64,000 nucleotides of DNA from an uncultured Collinsella sp. (lineage in GTDB: Bacteria; Actinomycetota; Coriobacteriia; Coriobacteriales; Coriobacteriaceae), in assembly GCA_958450865.1 (NCBI GenBank), contig CAUDNY010000002.1, forward strand, positions 186,001 through 250,000, read 5' to 3'. Shown here piece after piece: positions 53,126 to 61,544 of the stretch (the stretch's first letter is position 1; each line of letters begins with the position of its first letter). Position numbers and translations under genes: made by a program. Below the pieces are notes generated by a model. That model had not been told where the DNA came from and did not search any database. It saw only the letters and a program-made list of their open reading frames with translations.

Positions 53126-54469
53126 TTAGCGCAGCAGGCCGGCTACTTCGCCGGCTAGGGTGATGGTGCCGGCTGCTACGAAGGACTCACCCGCGGCATC
53201 GAAGGCAGTGAGGGCATCGGACACGCTCGGGTATACGCCAGCGAGCTTACCGGCATCAACGAGGCCGGCGAGCTCCTCTGCCGGCAGGGCGCGATCGGAA
53301 TCGGTCTGCGTCACGACCACGCGCGGAAAAGCTGGAATCAGCACGTCGACGATGCCCGCCACGTCCTTGTCGGCCAGCGCAGCGCACAGCAGCGTGGGGC
53401 GATTCTCCACGCACGGATCGATCTCGTCCAGCGCGCTCACAAAGTTCTCGCAGCTCTGTGGGTTATGGCAGGCGTCGATCAGCTTGAGCGGATCAGTTCC
53501 CAGCACATCAAATCGGCCCGGCGTGGGGCAGCCCATAAGCGACGCATCGAGCTTGTCATGATCGAGCTCGCGACCCAGATACCCCTCGCACAGCATAATC
53601 GCGCACGCAGCATTCTGCGGCTGATACGCCGGCTTGACCATGCTCGACGTATAAATCGCACGCGGCGTAGTGCAGCTAAACTCAACCGTATCGCCCACAT
53701 GCGCCGGCACCTTGGTCGTGGCATGGCTCACCACCAGCGGCACAATGCCGCACTCGCGACAACGTGCATCCATCACGCGCTGAACACTCGCCTCATGCGT
53801 GCCCTCACCCAGTACAACCAGGCGCCCGGGTTTAATGACCGCAGCTTTCTCCCCCGCAATGGCCTCGAGCGTGTCGCCCAAAATACGTGTGTGATCGAGC
53901 CCGATGCCCGTAATGGCAACGGCAACGGGATCGGTCGCACTCGTGGCGTCCCAACGCCCGCCCATGCCAACCTCGAGCACGGCAACATCCACCGCAGCCT
54001 CGGCAAACACGACAAGTGCGGCAGCCGTCAGCAGGTCAAACGGTGTGATGGAATAGGCACGCTCCCCCGCCGCCACACGACGGGCATTCACGCGATGTCC
54101 CGCCTCAACAGCAGCCGAAACACCACGGGCAAAAGCCTCGTCGCTCACGACGCGTCCATCGACCTCCATACGCTCGGGATAGCGCACCAGCTGCGGCGAC
54201 GTATACAGCGCGGCCTTTAACCCCTCACCACGCAAGATAGCAGCCGAAAAGCGCGTGGTCGAAGTCTTGCCATTGGTACCGGCAACCTGAATGCAATCAA
54301 AGTACTCGTCCGGACGTCCCAGCTCATCGAGCATATCGACAACCGTCTCGAGCAGAGGCCCAGCATCCCCAGAAATCCGCCCCGTATCAGCAGCCAGCCC
54401 CACAGCCTCATCAAACGAAAGCAACTCAAACGAGAACGGAACGACATACGACCCAGAACGCTTAGCCAT
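53126..54469 (-). CDS. folC: Folylpolyglutamate synthase / dihydrofolate synthase
   Basis: A Mur-ligase-family enzyme of 447 residues adding glutamate to folates. Visible are IQVAGTNGKTSTTRF (the ATP-binding P-loop) at about residue 60, ITPFDLLTAAALVVFAEAAVDV, LEVGMGGRWDATSA and ITGIGLDHTRILGDTLEAIAGEKA (in part), all family signatures. The ATG at 54469 was chosen because the longer reading starts inside the upstream terminator's T-run. It follows valS, an arrangement (valS-folC) frequent in Gram-positive bacteria. Confidence 0.92.
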   Translation of the reverse strand: MAKRSGSYVVPFSFELLSFDEAVGLAADTGRISGDAGPLLETVVDMLDELGRPDEYFDCIQVAGTNGKTSTTRFSAAILRGEGLKAALYTSPQLVRYPERMEVDGRVVSDEAFARGVSAAVEAGHRVNARRVAAGERAYSITPFDLLTAAALVVFAEAAVDVAVLEVGMGGRWDATSATDPVAVAITGIGLDHTRILGDTLEAIAGEKAAVIKPGRLVVLGEGTHEASVQRVMDARCRECGIVPLVVSHATTKVPAHVGDTVEFSCTTPRAIYTSSMVKPAYQPQNAACAIMLCEGYLGRELDHDKLDASLMGCPTPGRFDVLGTDPLKLIDACHNPQSCENFVSALDEIDPCVENRPTLLCAALADKDVAGIVDVLIPAFPRVVVTQTDSDRALPAEELAGLVDAGKLAGVYPSVSDALTAFDAAGESFVAAGTITLAGEVAGLLR

Positions 54470-54490
54470 AACCCAAAGTCCCCTCAACAT

Positions 54491-54523
54491 AAAAAGAGGC
54501 CCGTAACAAACAACGAGCCCCTC
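54491..54523 (-). terminator. valS terminator just before folC
   Basis: On the minus strand GAGG-GG-CTCG pairs with CGGGCCTC (two-base bulge), followed by TTTTT. It ends 22 bases before the folC start, so it can limit read-through from valS into folC. Confidence 0.6.
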
Positions 54524-54629
54524 CCATTCAAAATATCAGCCAAACACCGCTTTGCAGCGAGATCAAGGCCACAACCAAGTGGCCCCAACCTACCAGTTGC
54601 AAACAGCCACGTAACCACACTAGGAGCGG

Positions 54630-54730
54630 CCCGACGCTTTGCTCGATACAAGTTCCGCACGCAAAGGACAGCACTTAATATGCTGTCCGTCTTGCGCAGG
54701 ACTGTCCGCAGTAGCGAGCAAAGCGTCGGG
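54630..54730 (-). repeat. Long-hairpin element, family 1, copy B (valS-folC gap)
   Basis: Outer arms CCCGACGCTTTGCTCGATAC and its complement pair with one mismatch. Read on the minus strand, the core AGTCCTGCGCAAGACG, then a terminal hairpin with an ATTAA-type loop, then CTTTGCGTGCGGAACTTGTA is almost identical to copy A. The arms share no sequence with copy A beyond the innermost six bases. It begins 20 bases after the valS stop, in the opposite orientation to copies A and C. Confidence 0.8.
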
Positions 54731-54749
54731 ACGCGCCCCCGAGTAAACC

Positions 54750-57446
54750 TTACGAGAAGTCTGCAACCTGACCAGTCAGCGCCGCCAGGATCTCCTTGAG
54801 CTCAGCTGCACGGTCCCTCTTCTTCTGGACCACCGCGGGCGCGGCCTTGGCCACAAAGCCCTCGTTGGCGAGCGTCTTCTCGCAGCCGGCGAGCTCCTTC
54901 TGAGCCGCAGCGATCTCCTTCTCCAGGCGTGCCTTCTCGGCCGAAAGGTCAACCTTGCCCTCGAGCACCACAAAGACCTCGACGCCGCTGTCGACCACGG
55001 CGATGCTCGCAGCCGGCTTCTCAACGTCGGTGCCCATAACCAGCGAAGACGTGTTGGCCAGCGGCTCAATCGTGGAGCGCAGGCTCTCGAGCTTCTCGAT
55101 GTCCTCGCCACTGGCGCGCACGACCACGTCGAGCTCGGCCTTGGGGCTCAAGCGGTAGCGCGAACGCGTGGCGCGGGCAGCGGAAACGACGGTGCGGCAC
55201 AGTTCAAACGCGCGCTCCGCGGGCTCGTCGACGTACTTGGCGTAGTCGGCGGGCTCCGGCCACTTGGCGATCATGAGCGCCTCGGCGCGGTCCACGTTGC
55301 CCTCGGCATCCAGATCGAGCACGCTCGCCGGCATGTTGTCCCAAATCTCCTCGGTGACAAACGGCATAAGCGGGTGCATCAGGCGAATGGAGGTGTCGAG
55401 CACAAAAATCAGGTTGCGCTGAGCCTGCAGACGGCCCTCGCCCTTCAGGCGGGCCTTGGTAACCTCGACGTACCAGTCGCAGACCTCGTTCCAGAAGAAC
55501 TGCTGCACGCCGCGGGCCATGTCGCCAAAGGTGTAGTTCTCGATGCCCTCGGTAACCATCTTCACGGCCTTGGCCAGGCGGCTGAACATCCAGGCGTCGG
55601 CCGGCGTCTCCACGACGGGCTCGCCGGGCGTGTAGCCCTCCATGTTCATGAGCAGGAAGCGGCTGGCGTTCCAGATCTTGGTCACAAAGCTCTTGGCTTG
55701 GTCGGTACGCGGGCTGTCGATGAGCTTCTTGGTCTTCTTGTCGATGTTCGCGTCGAACTTGACGTCCTGGTTGTTGGTGCACAGCGTCAGCAGGTTGAAG
55801 CGCATGGCGTCGGCGCCGTACATACCGATGAGGTCCATGGGGTCAACGCCGTTGCCCTTGGACTTGGACATGCGGCTGCCGTCCTTGGCCAGGATCGTCG
55901 GGTAGATGACGACGTCCTTAAACGGCACCTCGTCCAAGAAATACAGCGAACTCATGACCATGCGGGCGACCCACAGCGCGATGATGTCTCGTGCGGTGAC
56001 GAGTGCCGTCGTGGGGTGATGGCCCTCGAGCAGCTCCGGCTTTTGCGGCCAGCCCTGCGTGGCAAAGGTCCACAGCTGCGAGCTGAACCAGGTGTCCAGC
56101 ACGTTCTCGTCCTGGCGCACGTGATGGCCGCCGCACTTGGGACACACGTCGGTGTCCTCGGTCAGCGCGTCCTCCCAGCCACAGTCCTCGCAGTAGAACA
56201 CGGGGATGCGGTGGCCCCACCACAGCTGGCGGCTGATGCACCAGTCCTTGAGGTTCTCCATCCAGGTGGTGTAGGTCTGCGTCCAGCGCGCAGGGTGGAA
56301 GGTGACCTTGCCGGAGTTGACGGCGTCGAGCGCCGGCCCCTTGAGCTTGTCGACGGCCACAAACCACTGCTCGGACAGCCACGGCTCCAGGGCGGAGTCG
56401 CAACGGTAGCAGTGCATGACGGAGTGGTCGAGCTCTTCGACGTGGTCGAGCAGGCCGTGCTCCTCAAACCACTTGATAACGGCCTCGCGGCACTCGTCAC
56501 GGTTCATGCCGGTAAACTCGCCGTAGCCCTCGACGACCACCGCGTGCTCGTCGAAGATGTTGATCTGCGGCAGGTCGTGGGCCTGGCCCATGGCGTAGTC
56601 GTTGGGGTCGTGGGCCGGAGTGACCTTAACGAAGCCGGAGCCGAAGTTGGCGTCGACATGCCAATCCTCAAAGATGGGAATCTCGCGGTCGACGATGGGG
56701 AGCTTGACGGTCTTGCCCACGAACGCGGCCTTCTCGGGGTCCTTCGGGGAGACGGCAACGCCCGTGTCGCCGAGCATGGTCTCGGGGCGCGTGGTGGCGA
56801 CGACGATGTAGTCCTGGCCGTTGACCGGCTCGGTCAGCGGGTAGCGCAGGTGCCACAGGTGGCCCTTCTCGTCCTTGTACTCGGCCTCGTCATCCGAGAT
56901 GGCGGTGGTGCAGTTGGGGCACCAGTTGACGATGCGCTTGCCGCGATAGATCAGGCCGTCGTGGTACCAGTCGCAGAAGACCTTGCGCACGGCCTGTGCA
57001 TAGTCCTCGTCCATGGTGAAGCGTTCGTTGTCGAAGTCAACGGAGCAGCCCATGCGCTTGATCTGCTCGACGATGATGCCGCCGTACTCGTGGGTCCAGT
57101 CCCAGCAGGCGTCGACAAACTTGTCGCGACCAATCTCCAGGCGGCTAATGCCCTCGCTCTTGAGCTTCTTGTCGACCTTGGTCTGCGTTGCGATACCGGC
57201 GTGGTCGGTGCCCAGCACCCAGCGCGTGGACTTGCCGCGCATGCGGGCCATACGGACGATGGCATCCTGGATGGAGTCGTCGGTGGCGTGACCCATGTGG
57301 AGCTTGCCGGTCACGTTGGGAGGCGGAATGGTGACGGTGCAGTCGCCCACGCCCTCACGGCGCTTGTAGTAGCCGCCGTCAAGCCACTTCTGCAGGATCG
57401 CCGGCTCGTTGGTCGACGGATCGTAGTTCTTGGGCATTTCTTCCAT
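54750..57446 (-). CDS. valS: Valyl-tRNA synthetase
   Basis: Class Ia synthetase of 898 residues, normal for bacteria. The HIGH motif is in NVTGKLHMGHATDDSIQD, the editing domain has ARPETMLGDTGVAV-like TTRPETMLGDTGVAVSP, and KMSKS is in SRMSKSKGNGVDP. A C-terminal coiled-coil arm (LEKEIAAAQKELAGCEKTLA) binds tRNA. The ATG at 57446 has GGGAG eight bases upstream. Copy C of the hairpin element lies directly in its leader; no T-box is visible. Confidence 0.97.
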   Translation of the reverse strand: MEEMPKNYDPSTNEPAILQKWLDGGYYKRREGVGDCTVTIPPPNVTGKLHMGHATDDSIQDAIVRMARMRGKSTRWVLGTDHAGIATQTKVDKKLKSEGISRLEIGRDKFVDACWDWTHEYGGIIVEQIKRMGCSVDFDNERFTMDEDYAQAVRKVFCDWYHDGLIYRGKRIVNWCPNCTTAISDDEAEYKDEKGHLWHLRYPLTEPVNGQDYIVVATTRPETMLGDTGVAVSPKDPEKAAFVGKTVKLPIVDREIPIFEDWHVDANFGSGFVKVTPAHDPNDYAMGQAHDLPQINIFDEHAVVVEGYGEFTGMNRDECREAVIKWFEEHGLLDHVEELDHSVMHCYRCDSALEPWLSEQWFVAVDKLKGPALDAVNSGKVTFHPARWTQTYTTWMENLKDWCISRQLWWGHRIPVFYCEDCGWEDALTEDTDVCPKCGGHHVRQDENVLDTWFSSQLWTFATQGWPQKPELLEGHHPTTALVTARDIIALWVARMVMSSLYFLDEVPFKDVVIYPTILAKDGSRMSKSKGNGVDPMDLIGMYGADAMRFNLLTLCTNNQDVKFDANIDKKTKKLIDSPRTDQAKSFVTKIWNASRFLLMNMEGYTPGEPVVETPADAWMFSRLAKAVKMVTEGIENYTFGDMARGVQQFFWNEVCDWYVEVTKARLKGEGRLQAQRNLIFVLDTSIRLMHPLMPFVTEEIWDNMPASVLDLDAEGNVDRAEALMIAKWPEPADYAKYVDEPAERAFELCRTVVSAARATRSRYRLSPKAELDVVVRASGEDIEKLESLRSTIEPLANTSSLVMGTDVEKPAASIAVVDSGVEVFVVLEGKVDLSAEKARLEKEIAAAQKELAGCEKTLANEGFVAKAAPAVVQKKRDRAAELKEILAALTGQVADFS

Positions 57447-57466
57447 ATATCTCTCCCTTGCCCATC

Positions 57467-57582
57467 GGGGAGGAATGTAGGCCCGATTTTCGCTCGGTCA
57501 GGTCCTGGGCTCGCTCGAAGACCACATTAAGTGGTCTTCGGCTCGTGCGGAATCTACGAAAATCGGGCCTACATTCCTCCCC
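57467..57582 (+). repeat. Long-hairpin element, family 1, copy C (valS leader)
   Basis: Perfect 26-bp outer arms (57467-57492 and 57557-57582, GGGGAGGAATGTAGGCCCGA… and complement). The core reads AGGTCCTG, a CGAAGACCAC-ATTAA-GTGGTCTTCG hairpin, then CGTGCGGAA, as in copies A and B. It lies 21 bases upstream of the valS start. The ribosome-binding site is just outside the stem. Confidence 0.8.
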
Positions 57583-57674
57583 TTAGGTATCGATTACTTC
57601 AGTCTGAATGACTTCGCTGAGGCTTAAACAAACACACAGAATAACACAGGTAGTTGGGGTTGTTGCACATATAT

Positions 57675-57710
57675 AAAATAGCCTCCGACCGCGGGTGGTC
57701 AGAGGCTATT
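57675..57710 (-). terminator. clpX terminator
   Basis: On the minus strand AATAGCCTCTGACC / GGTCGGAGGCTATT (one wobble) is followed by TTATAT. It lies about 24 bases after the clpX stop. Confidence 0.82.
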
Positions 57711-57733
57711 GGCAAACACGTTTTTTGGCTGGT

Positions 57734-59146
57734 TTAGCCGTAAATGCGCTGGGGCTGTTCTTCGCCCTTGACGGCGGCTTCAGTTACGACGACCTTGGCA
57801 ACGCCTTCCTCGCTGGGGAGGTCGAACATCGTCTGCTGCAGCACGTCCTCGCAGATGGCACGCAGGCCGCGGGCGCCAGTCTTACGGGCGAGTGCCATGC
57901 GGGCGATCTCGTGCAGGGCCGCGTCCTCAAACTCAAGATCGACATCCTCGAGCTGGAACATCTTGCGGTACTGACGCACCACGGCGTTCTTGGGCTCGGT
58001 CAGGATCGACACCAGGTCGTCCTCATCGAGCGCCTGCGTCTGGGTCACGACAGGCGTACGGCCCACGAACTCGGGGATCATGCCAAAGGCGTTGAGGTCC
58101 TGCGGGAGCACCTGGCGCAGCAGGTCGTTCTCGTCGACCGAGGTGGGGCCGGCGATCTCGGAGTTAAAGCCCACGCCCTTGTTGCCTACGCGGTCGGCAA
58201 TGATCTTATCCAGACCCACAAAGGCACCGCCGCAGATGAACAGGATGTTCGTCGTATCGATCTGCAGCAGCTCCTGCTGGGGATGCTTGCGGCCGCCGGT
58301 GGGCGGAACGCTGGCCACCGTGCCCTCAAGAATCTTAAGCAGCGCCTGCTGAACGCCCTCGCCCGAAACATCGCGGGTAATGGAGAGGTTCTCGGCCTTG
58401 CGGGCGATCTTGTCGATCTCGTCCACGTAGATGATGCCCACCTGCGCGCGCTCAATGTCACCATCGGCGGCGTTGATGAGCTTGAGCAGGATGTTCTCAA
58501 CGTCCTCGCCCACGTAACCAGCCTCGGTGAGCGCGGTGGCGTCGGCGATGGCAAACGGCACCTCGAGGATGCGTGCGAGCGTCTGGGCCAGCAGGGTCTT
58601 ACCGGTACCGGTGGGGCCGAGCAGCAGAATATTGGACTTGGCGAGCTCAACCTCGTCCATATCGTCGTCAAACTGGCCGCCCATACCCGAGGCTTCGTTA
58701 AAGGCGGACACCGCGGCGCCGCCCTCGATCACGCGGCGATAGTGGTTGTACACGGCAACCGACATGGCGCGCTTGGCGTCTTCCTGGCCCATGACATAGG
58801 CCGAAAGCTCGTCATAGATCTCGTGCGGCGTCGGCACGTGCGTGATGACCTGACGGTCGTCCTCAAGCTCAAAGCCCTCGACCTCGGGGTCAACAGCGGG
58901 CTGGGTCGCAGCCTGGCCGTGGTCGTTGAGGAAACCCGGGAGATTGCCGTTGCGGGCGGCGTCCATAAAGTCCGAAGCCAGCGATTCCTCAAGGATCTCG
59001 GAGCAGGCGGCGACGCACTCATCGCAGATAAAGATGTTGGTCGGACCCTTAACAAGACGACGAACCTGTCCCTGCTCTTTTCCGCAGAAGGAGCAGCGGA
59101 TGGGGTTGCCGTTCTCGTCAAAGTTGTCCTGCATGTTACCTGCCAT
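57734..59146 (-). CDS. clpX: ATP-dependent Clp protease ATP-binding subunit ClpX
   Basis: An AAA+ unfoldase of 470 residues that feeds ClpP. The N-terminal zinc domain has CSFCGKEQ and FICDECVAAC. Walker A is GPTGTGKTLLAQTLA, Walker B is GIIYVDEIDKIARK, and the sensor/arginine-finger region includes GRTPVVTQ. The IGF-type ClpP loop is not clearly readable. The ATG at 59146 overlaps no other start and has AAGGA nine bases upstream, directly behind the clpP stop. Confidence 0.96.
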   Translation of the reverse strand: MAGNMQDNFDENGNPIRCSFCGKEQGQVRRLVKGPTNIFICDECVAACSEILEESLASDFMDAARNGNLPGFLNDHGQAATQPAVDPEVEGFELEDDRQVITHVPTPHEIYDELSAYVMGQEDAKRAMSVAVYNHYRRVIEGGAAVSAFNEASGMGGQFDDDMDEVELAKSNILLLGPTGTGKTLLAQTLARILEVPFAIADATALTEAGYVGEDVENILLKLINAADGDIERAQVGIIYVDEIDKIARKAENLSITRDVSGEGVQQALLKILEGTVASVPPTGGRKHPQQELLQIDTTNILFICGGAFVGLDKIIADRVGNKGVGFNSEIAGPTSVDENDLLRQVLPQDLNAFGMIPEFVGRTPVVTQTQALDEDDLVSILTEPKNAVVRQYRKMFQLEDVDLEFEDAALHEIARMALARKTGARGLRAICEDVLQQTMFDLPSEEGVAKVVVTEAAVKGEEQPQRIYG

Positions 59147-59147
59147 C

Positions 59148-59768
59148 TTAGGCGTCCTTCGCGGCAAGATCGCGCGAGGTGACGATACGGTCGATCAGGC
59201 CGTAGTCGAGGGCCTCGGCAGCGGTCAGGTAGTTGTCGCGCTCGGTGTCGGCCTGGACCTTCTCGATCGGCTGGCCCGAGGCGTCGGACAGGATCTGGTT
59301 GAGCTCGCGGCGAGTCTTCTTGATCTCTTCGGCCACGATCTCGATCTCGGTCTGCTGGCCCTGGGCACCGCCGCTGGGCTGGTGAATCATGACCTTGGAA
59401 TGCGGCAAGCAGAAGCGCTTGCCCTTGGCGCCGGCCGAAAGCAGCACGGCGGCCATAGACGCGGCCATACCGACGCAAATGGTGGAAACCTGCGGCTTAA
59501 TGAAGTTCATGGTGTCCAGAATCGCCAGACCGGAGTAGACCTCGCCGCCGGGCGAATTGATGTAAAGCGAGATATCCTTCTCGGCATCCTGGCTCTCAAG
59601 ATGCAGCAGCTGGGCAACGACCAGGTTGGCGCTGACGGAGTTAATCTCCTCGCCCAAGAAGATGATGCGGTCGTTGAGCAGGCGCGAATAGATATCGTAG
59701 CTGCGCTCGCCGCGCGGCGTCTGCTCGATAACGTATGGCACGAGGGCGGAATCGAACTTAGCGATCAT
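59148..59768 (-). CDS. clpP: ATP-dependent Clp protease proteolytic subunit
   Basis: A serine protease of 206 residues forming the 14-mer chamber. The catalytic triad is in GMAASMAAVL (Ser), PHSKVMIHQPSGG (His) and TERDNYLTAAEA (Asp). Of three in-frame ATGs, that at 59768 is preferred because GGAG stands exactly six bases before it. One base separates its stop from the clpX region. It is downstream of tig, the conserved tig-clpP-clpX order, with a terminator between tig and clpP. Confidence 0.95.
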   Translation of the reverse strand: MIAKFDSALVPYVIEQTPRGERSYDIYSRLLNDRIIFLGEEINSVSANLVVAQLLHLESQDAEKDISLYINSPGGEVYSGLAILDTMNFIKPQVSTICVGMAASMAAVLLSAGAKGKRFCLPHSKVMIHQPSGGAQGQQTEIEIVAEEIKKTRRELNQILSDASGQPIEKVQADTERDNYLTAAEALDYGLIDRIVTSRDLAAKDA

Positions 59769-59813
59769 ACGCATCTCCATTTCTCTTACGGACCAATAAT
59801 GGTTCTAGATAAA

Positions 59814-59854
59814 CGTACGGTGCCCGCATGCTATGCATTGGCTGGCACCGTACG
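59814..59854 (-). terminator. tig terminator
   Basis: An 11-bp perfect stem, CGTACGGTGCC / GGCACCGTACG, with TTTATCT following on the minus strand. A clpP promoter should lie between this and 59768 but no good hexamers are evident. Confidence 0.7.
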
Positions 59855-59930
59855 AAGCAACCGGATAACCGGTTTATAACTTTACCCCATCACGGGCACA
59901 TGCATGCGCTCGCGAGCAAGGTGGCGAGAA

Positions 59931-61232
59931 TTACTCGGCGTCCTTGGCGGTCTCGTCGACCTCGGTCACCTTGGCGTTCTCGACCAGGTGGTCGACGGCC
60001 TTGGAGCGACGGATAGACTCGCGGACAGCAGGCATACGGCCATCGGCGATAAACTCGGCCTTGGAAGCCTCGACGTCCTTGACGCCGGCCTTCTCGAACT
60101 CGGCGTTGACGTCGTCCTCGGTGACCTCGATCTTGAGCTCACGGGCGAGGGCGTCGAGCGCCAGGGACTCGCGGGCAACGTCGTTGGCCTGCTTGTGCAG
60201 GTCGCCGACGAACTGCTCCATGGTCAGGCCAGAAGCCGGCAGCCAGGTGTCGAGGGTCATGCCGCGGGAAGCGAGGTTGGACAGGAAGTTCTGGCCAAGC
60301 TCCTCAAAGACGGACTGCTCGTAGTCGGCGTCCATCTCGTCGAGCTGCAGGCGCTCGGCGAGAGCGGCGACGCAACGGTTCTCCTTCTCGGCCGGGAGGC
60401 GGGAAGCCTTGTCCTGCTCGATCTCGAGCTTGATGGCGTCGCGCATAGCGTCGATGCTGTCGAAGCCAAAGTCGGACTTGACGAGCTCGTCGGTGAGCTC
60501 GGGGGTGTTGCGGACCTTGATGCCCTTGACGGTGACCTCGACGGTGTGGGTCTCGGCCTCCTCGCCCTCCTCGACCTCGTCGGTCCAGGTGACGGACTTG
60601 ACGTCGTCAACGTTAGCGCCAATCAGGGCCTCGTTGAACTCCTTGGGGTTGCTGTCGCTACCGGCGATGAGCATGCGGCCCTCGGCGGCGAAGTTATCAG
60701 CGTTCTCGACGGCCTTGAGGTCGACGGTCACATAGTCGTCAGCCTCGACGGCACGACCCTCGACGTCCTCGAAGGTGGCACGGTAGTTGAGGAGCATCTC
60801 GACCTGGTTGTTGATCTCGGACTCGGTGACCTCCGCGGGAGGCATCTCGATCTCGACGGCGTCGAAGGAGGAGAGCTCGGCAGCAGGACGCAGGGAGAAC
60901 TCGACGGTGTAGGTGTAGTCCTCATGATCCTTGGCGAGGTCGAGCTCCTTGTAGTCACCGTTCTTGGTGGGGACGATGTCCAGCTCGTTGAGGACGGCGG
61001 GCTCGTTGGCGGCGATCAGGTCGTTGGTGGCCTGCGCGAGGGTAGCCTCGGCGCCAAGTGCGGAGTCGATGACCGGACGGGGAGCCTTACCGGCACGGAA
61101 GCCCGGGAAGCGGTACTTCTTGGCGGTGTCCTTGTAGGCCTTCTTGATCGCGGCGTCGACGTCGGCGGCCGGGATGGTGACCGTAGCGGTGAGCTTGGCG
61201 TCCTTGACGTCAGAAGCGGTGATGTTCAACAC
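59931..61232 (-). CDS. tig: Trigger factor
   Basis: A ribosome-associated chaperone and peptidyl-prolyl isomerase. The N-terminal ribosome-binding domain contains YRFPGFRAGKAPRPVI (the GFRxGKxP signature), followed by an FKBP-like domain (VEADDYVTVDL) and a long helical C-terminal domain. The start is uncertain: ATG 61244, GTG 61232 and TTG 61229 are in frame. The AGGAGG site leaves three bases to the GTG and six to the TTG. An acidic C-terminus ends the protein. About 433 residues. Confidence 0.93.
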   Translation of the reverse strand: MLNITASDVKDAKLTATVTIPAADVDAAIKKAYKDTAKKYRFPGFRAGKAPRPVIDSALGAEATLAQATNDLIAANEPAVLNELDIVPTKNGDYKELDLAKDHEDYTYTVEFSLRPAAELSSFDAVEIEMPPAEVTESEINNQVEMLLNYRATFEDVEGRAVEADDYVTVDLKAVENADNFAAEGRMLIAGSDSNPKEFNEALIGANVDDVKSVTWTDEVEEGEEAETHTVEVTVKGIKVRNTPELTDELVKSDFGFDSIDAMRDAIKLEIEQDKASRLPAEKENRCVAALAERLQLDEMDADYEQSVFEELGQNFLSNLASRGMTLDTWLPASGLTMEQFVGDLHKQANDVARESLALDALARELKIEVTEDDVNAEFEKAGVKDVEASKAEFIADGRMPAVRESIRRSKAVDHLVENAKVTEVDETAKDAE

Positions 61233-61320
61233 GTTCCTCCTCATACTGCCCAGCTTATCTGAGGTGCTGGTACCTTTATGCAACAAAGTGTCGCGACGGC
61301 CGGGGCCGACGCAGGTGCGA

Positions 61321-61404
61321 TGGTGCGGGCGAAAGGACTCGAACCTTCACGGGAATCCCACCAGAACCTAAATCTGGCGCGTCTACCAATTCCGCCACGC
61401 CCGC
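61321..61404 (-). tRNA. tRNA-Leu (anticodon UAG)
   Basis: A class II tRNA. The acceptor stem GCGGGCG…CGCCCGC is followed by A and an encoded CCA. The anticodon stem CCAGA/TCTGG surrounds the loop TTTAGGT, giving UAG. A short variable arm (TGGGATTCCCGT region) and the GGTTCGAGTCC T-loop are present. It lies 88 bases upstream of the tig start. Confidence 0.95.
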
Positions 61405-61544
61405 ATGAGCGCACAGACTAGGAATGATAGCAGATACGAACGGTAAGCGCACGCACACCTTTTACAGGCTCACGACCTCACCACGAGTGCGCAAGGCGGG
61501 ACGAGTTGCCCCGCCCCGCCCATTACGACTTGTTCGCTGACCCG

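Noticed and set aside
57467..57670. T-box riboswitch in the valS leader
   Set aside because: Same reason: no T-box motif, only the family-1 hairpin and A/T-rich sequence.
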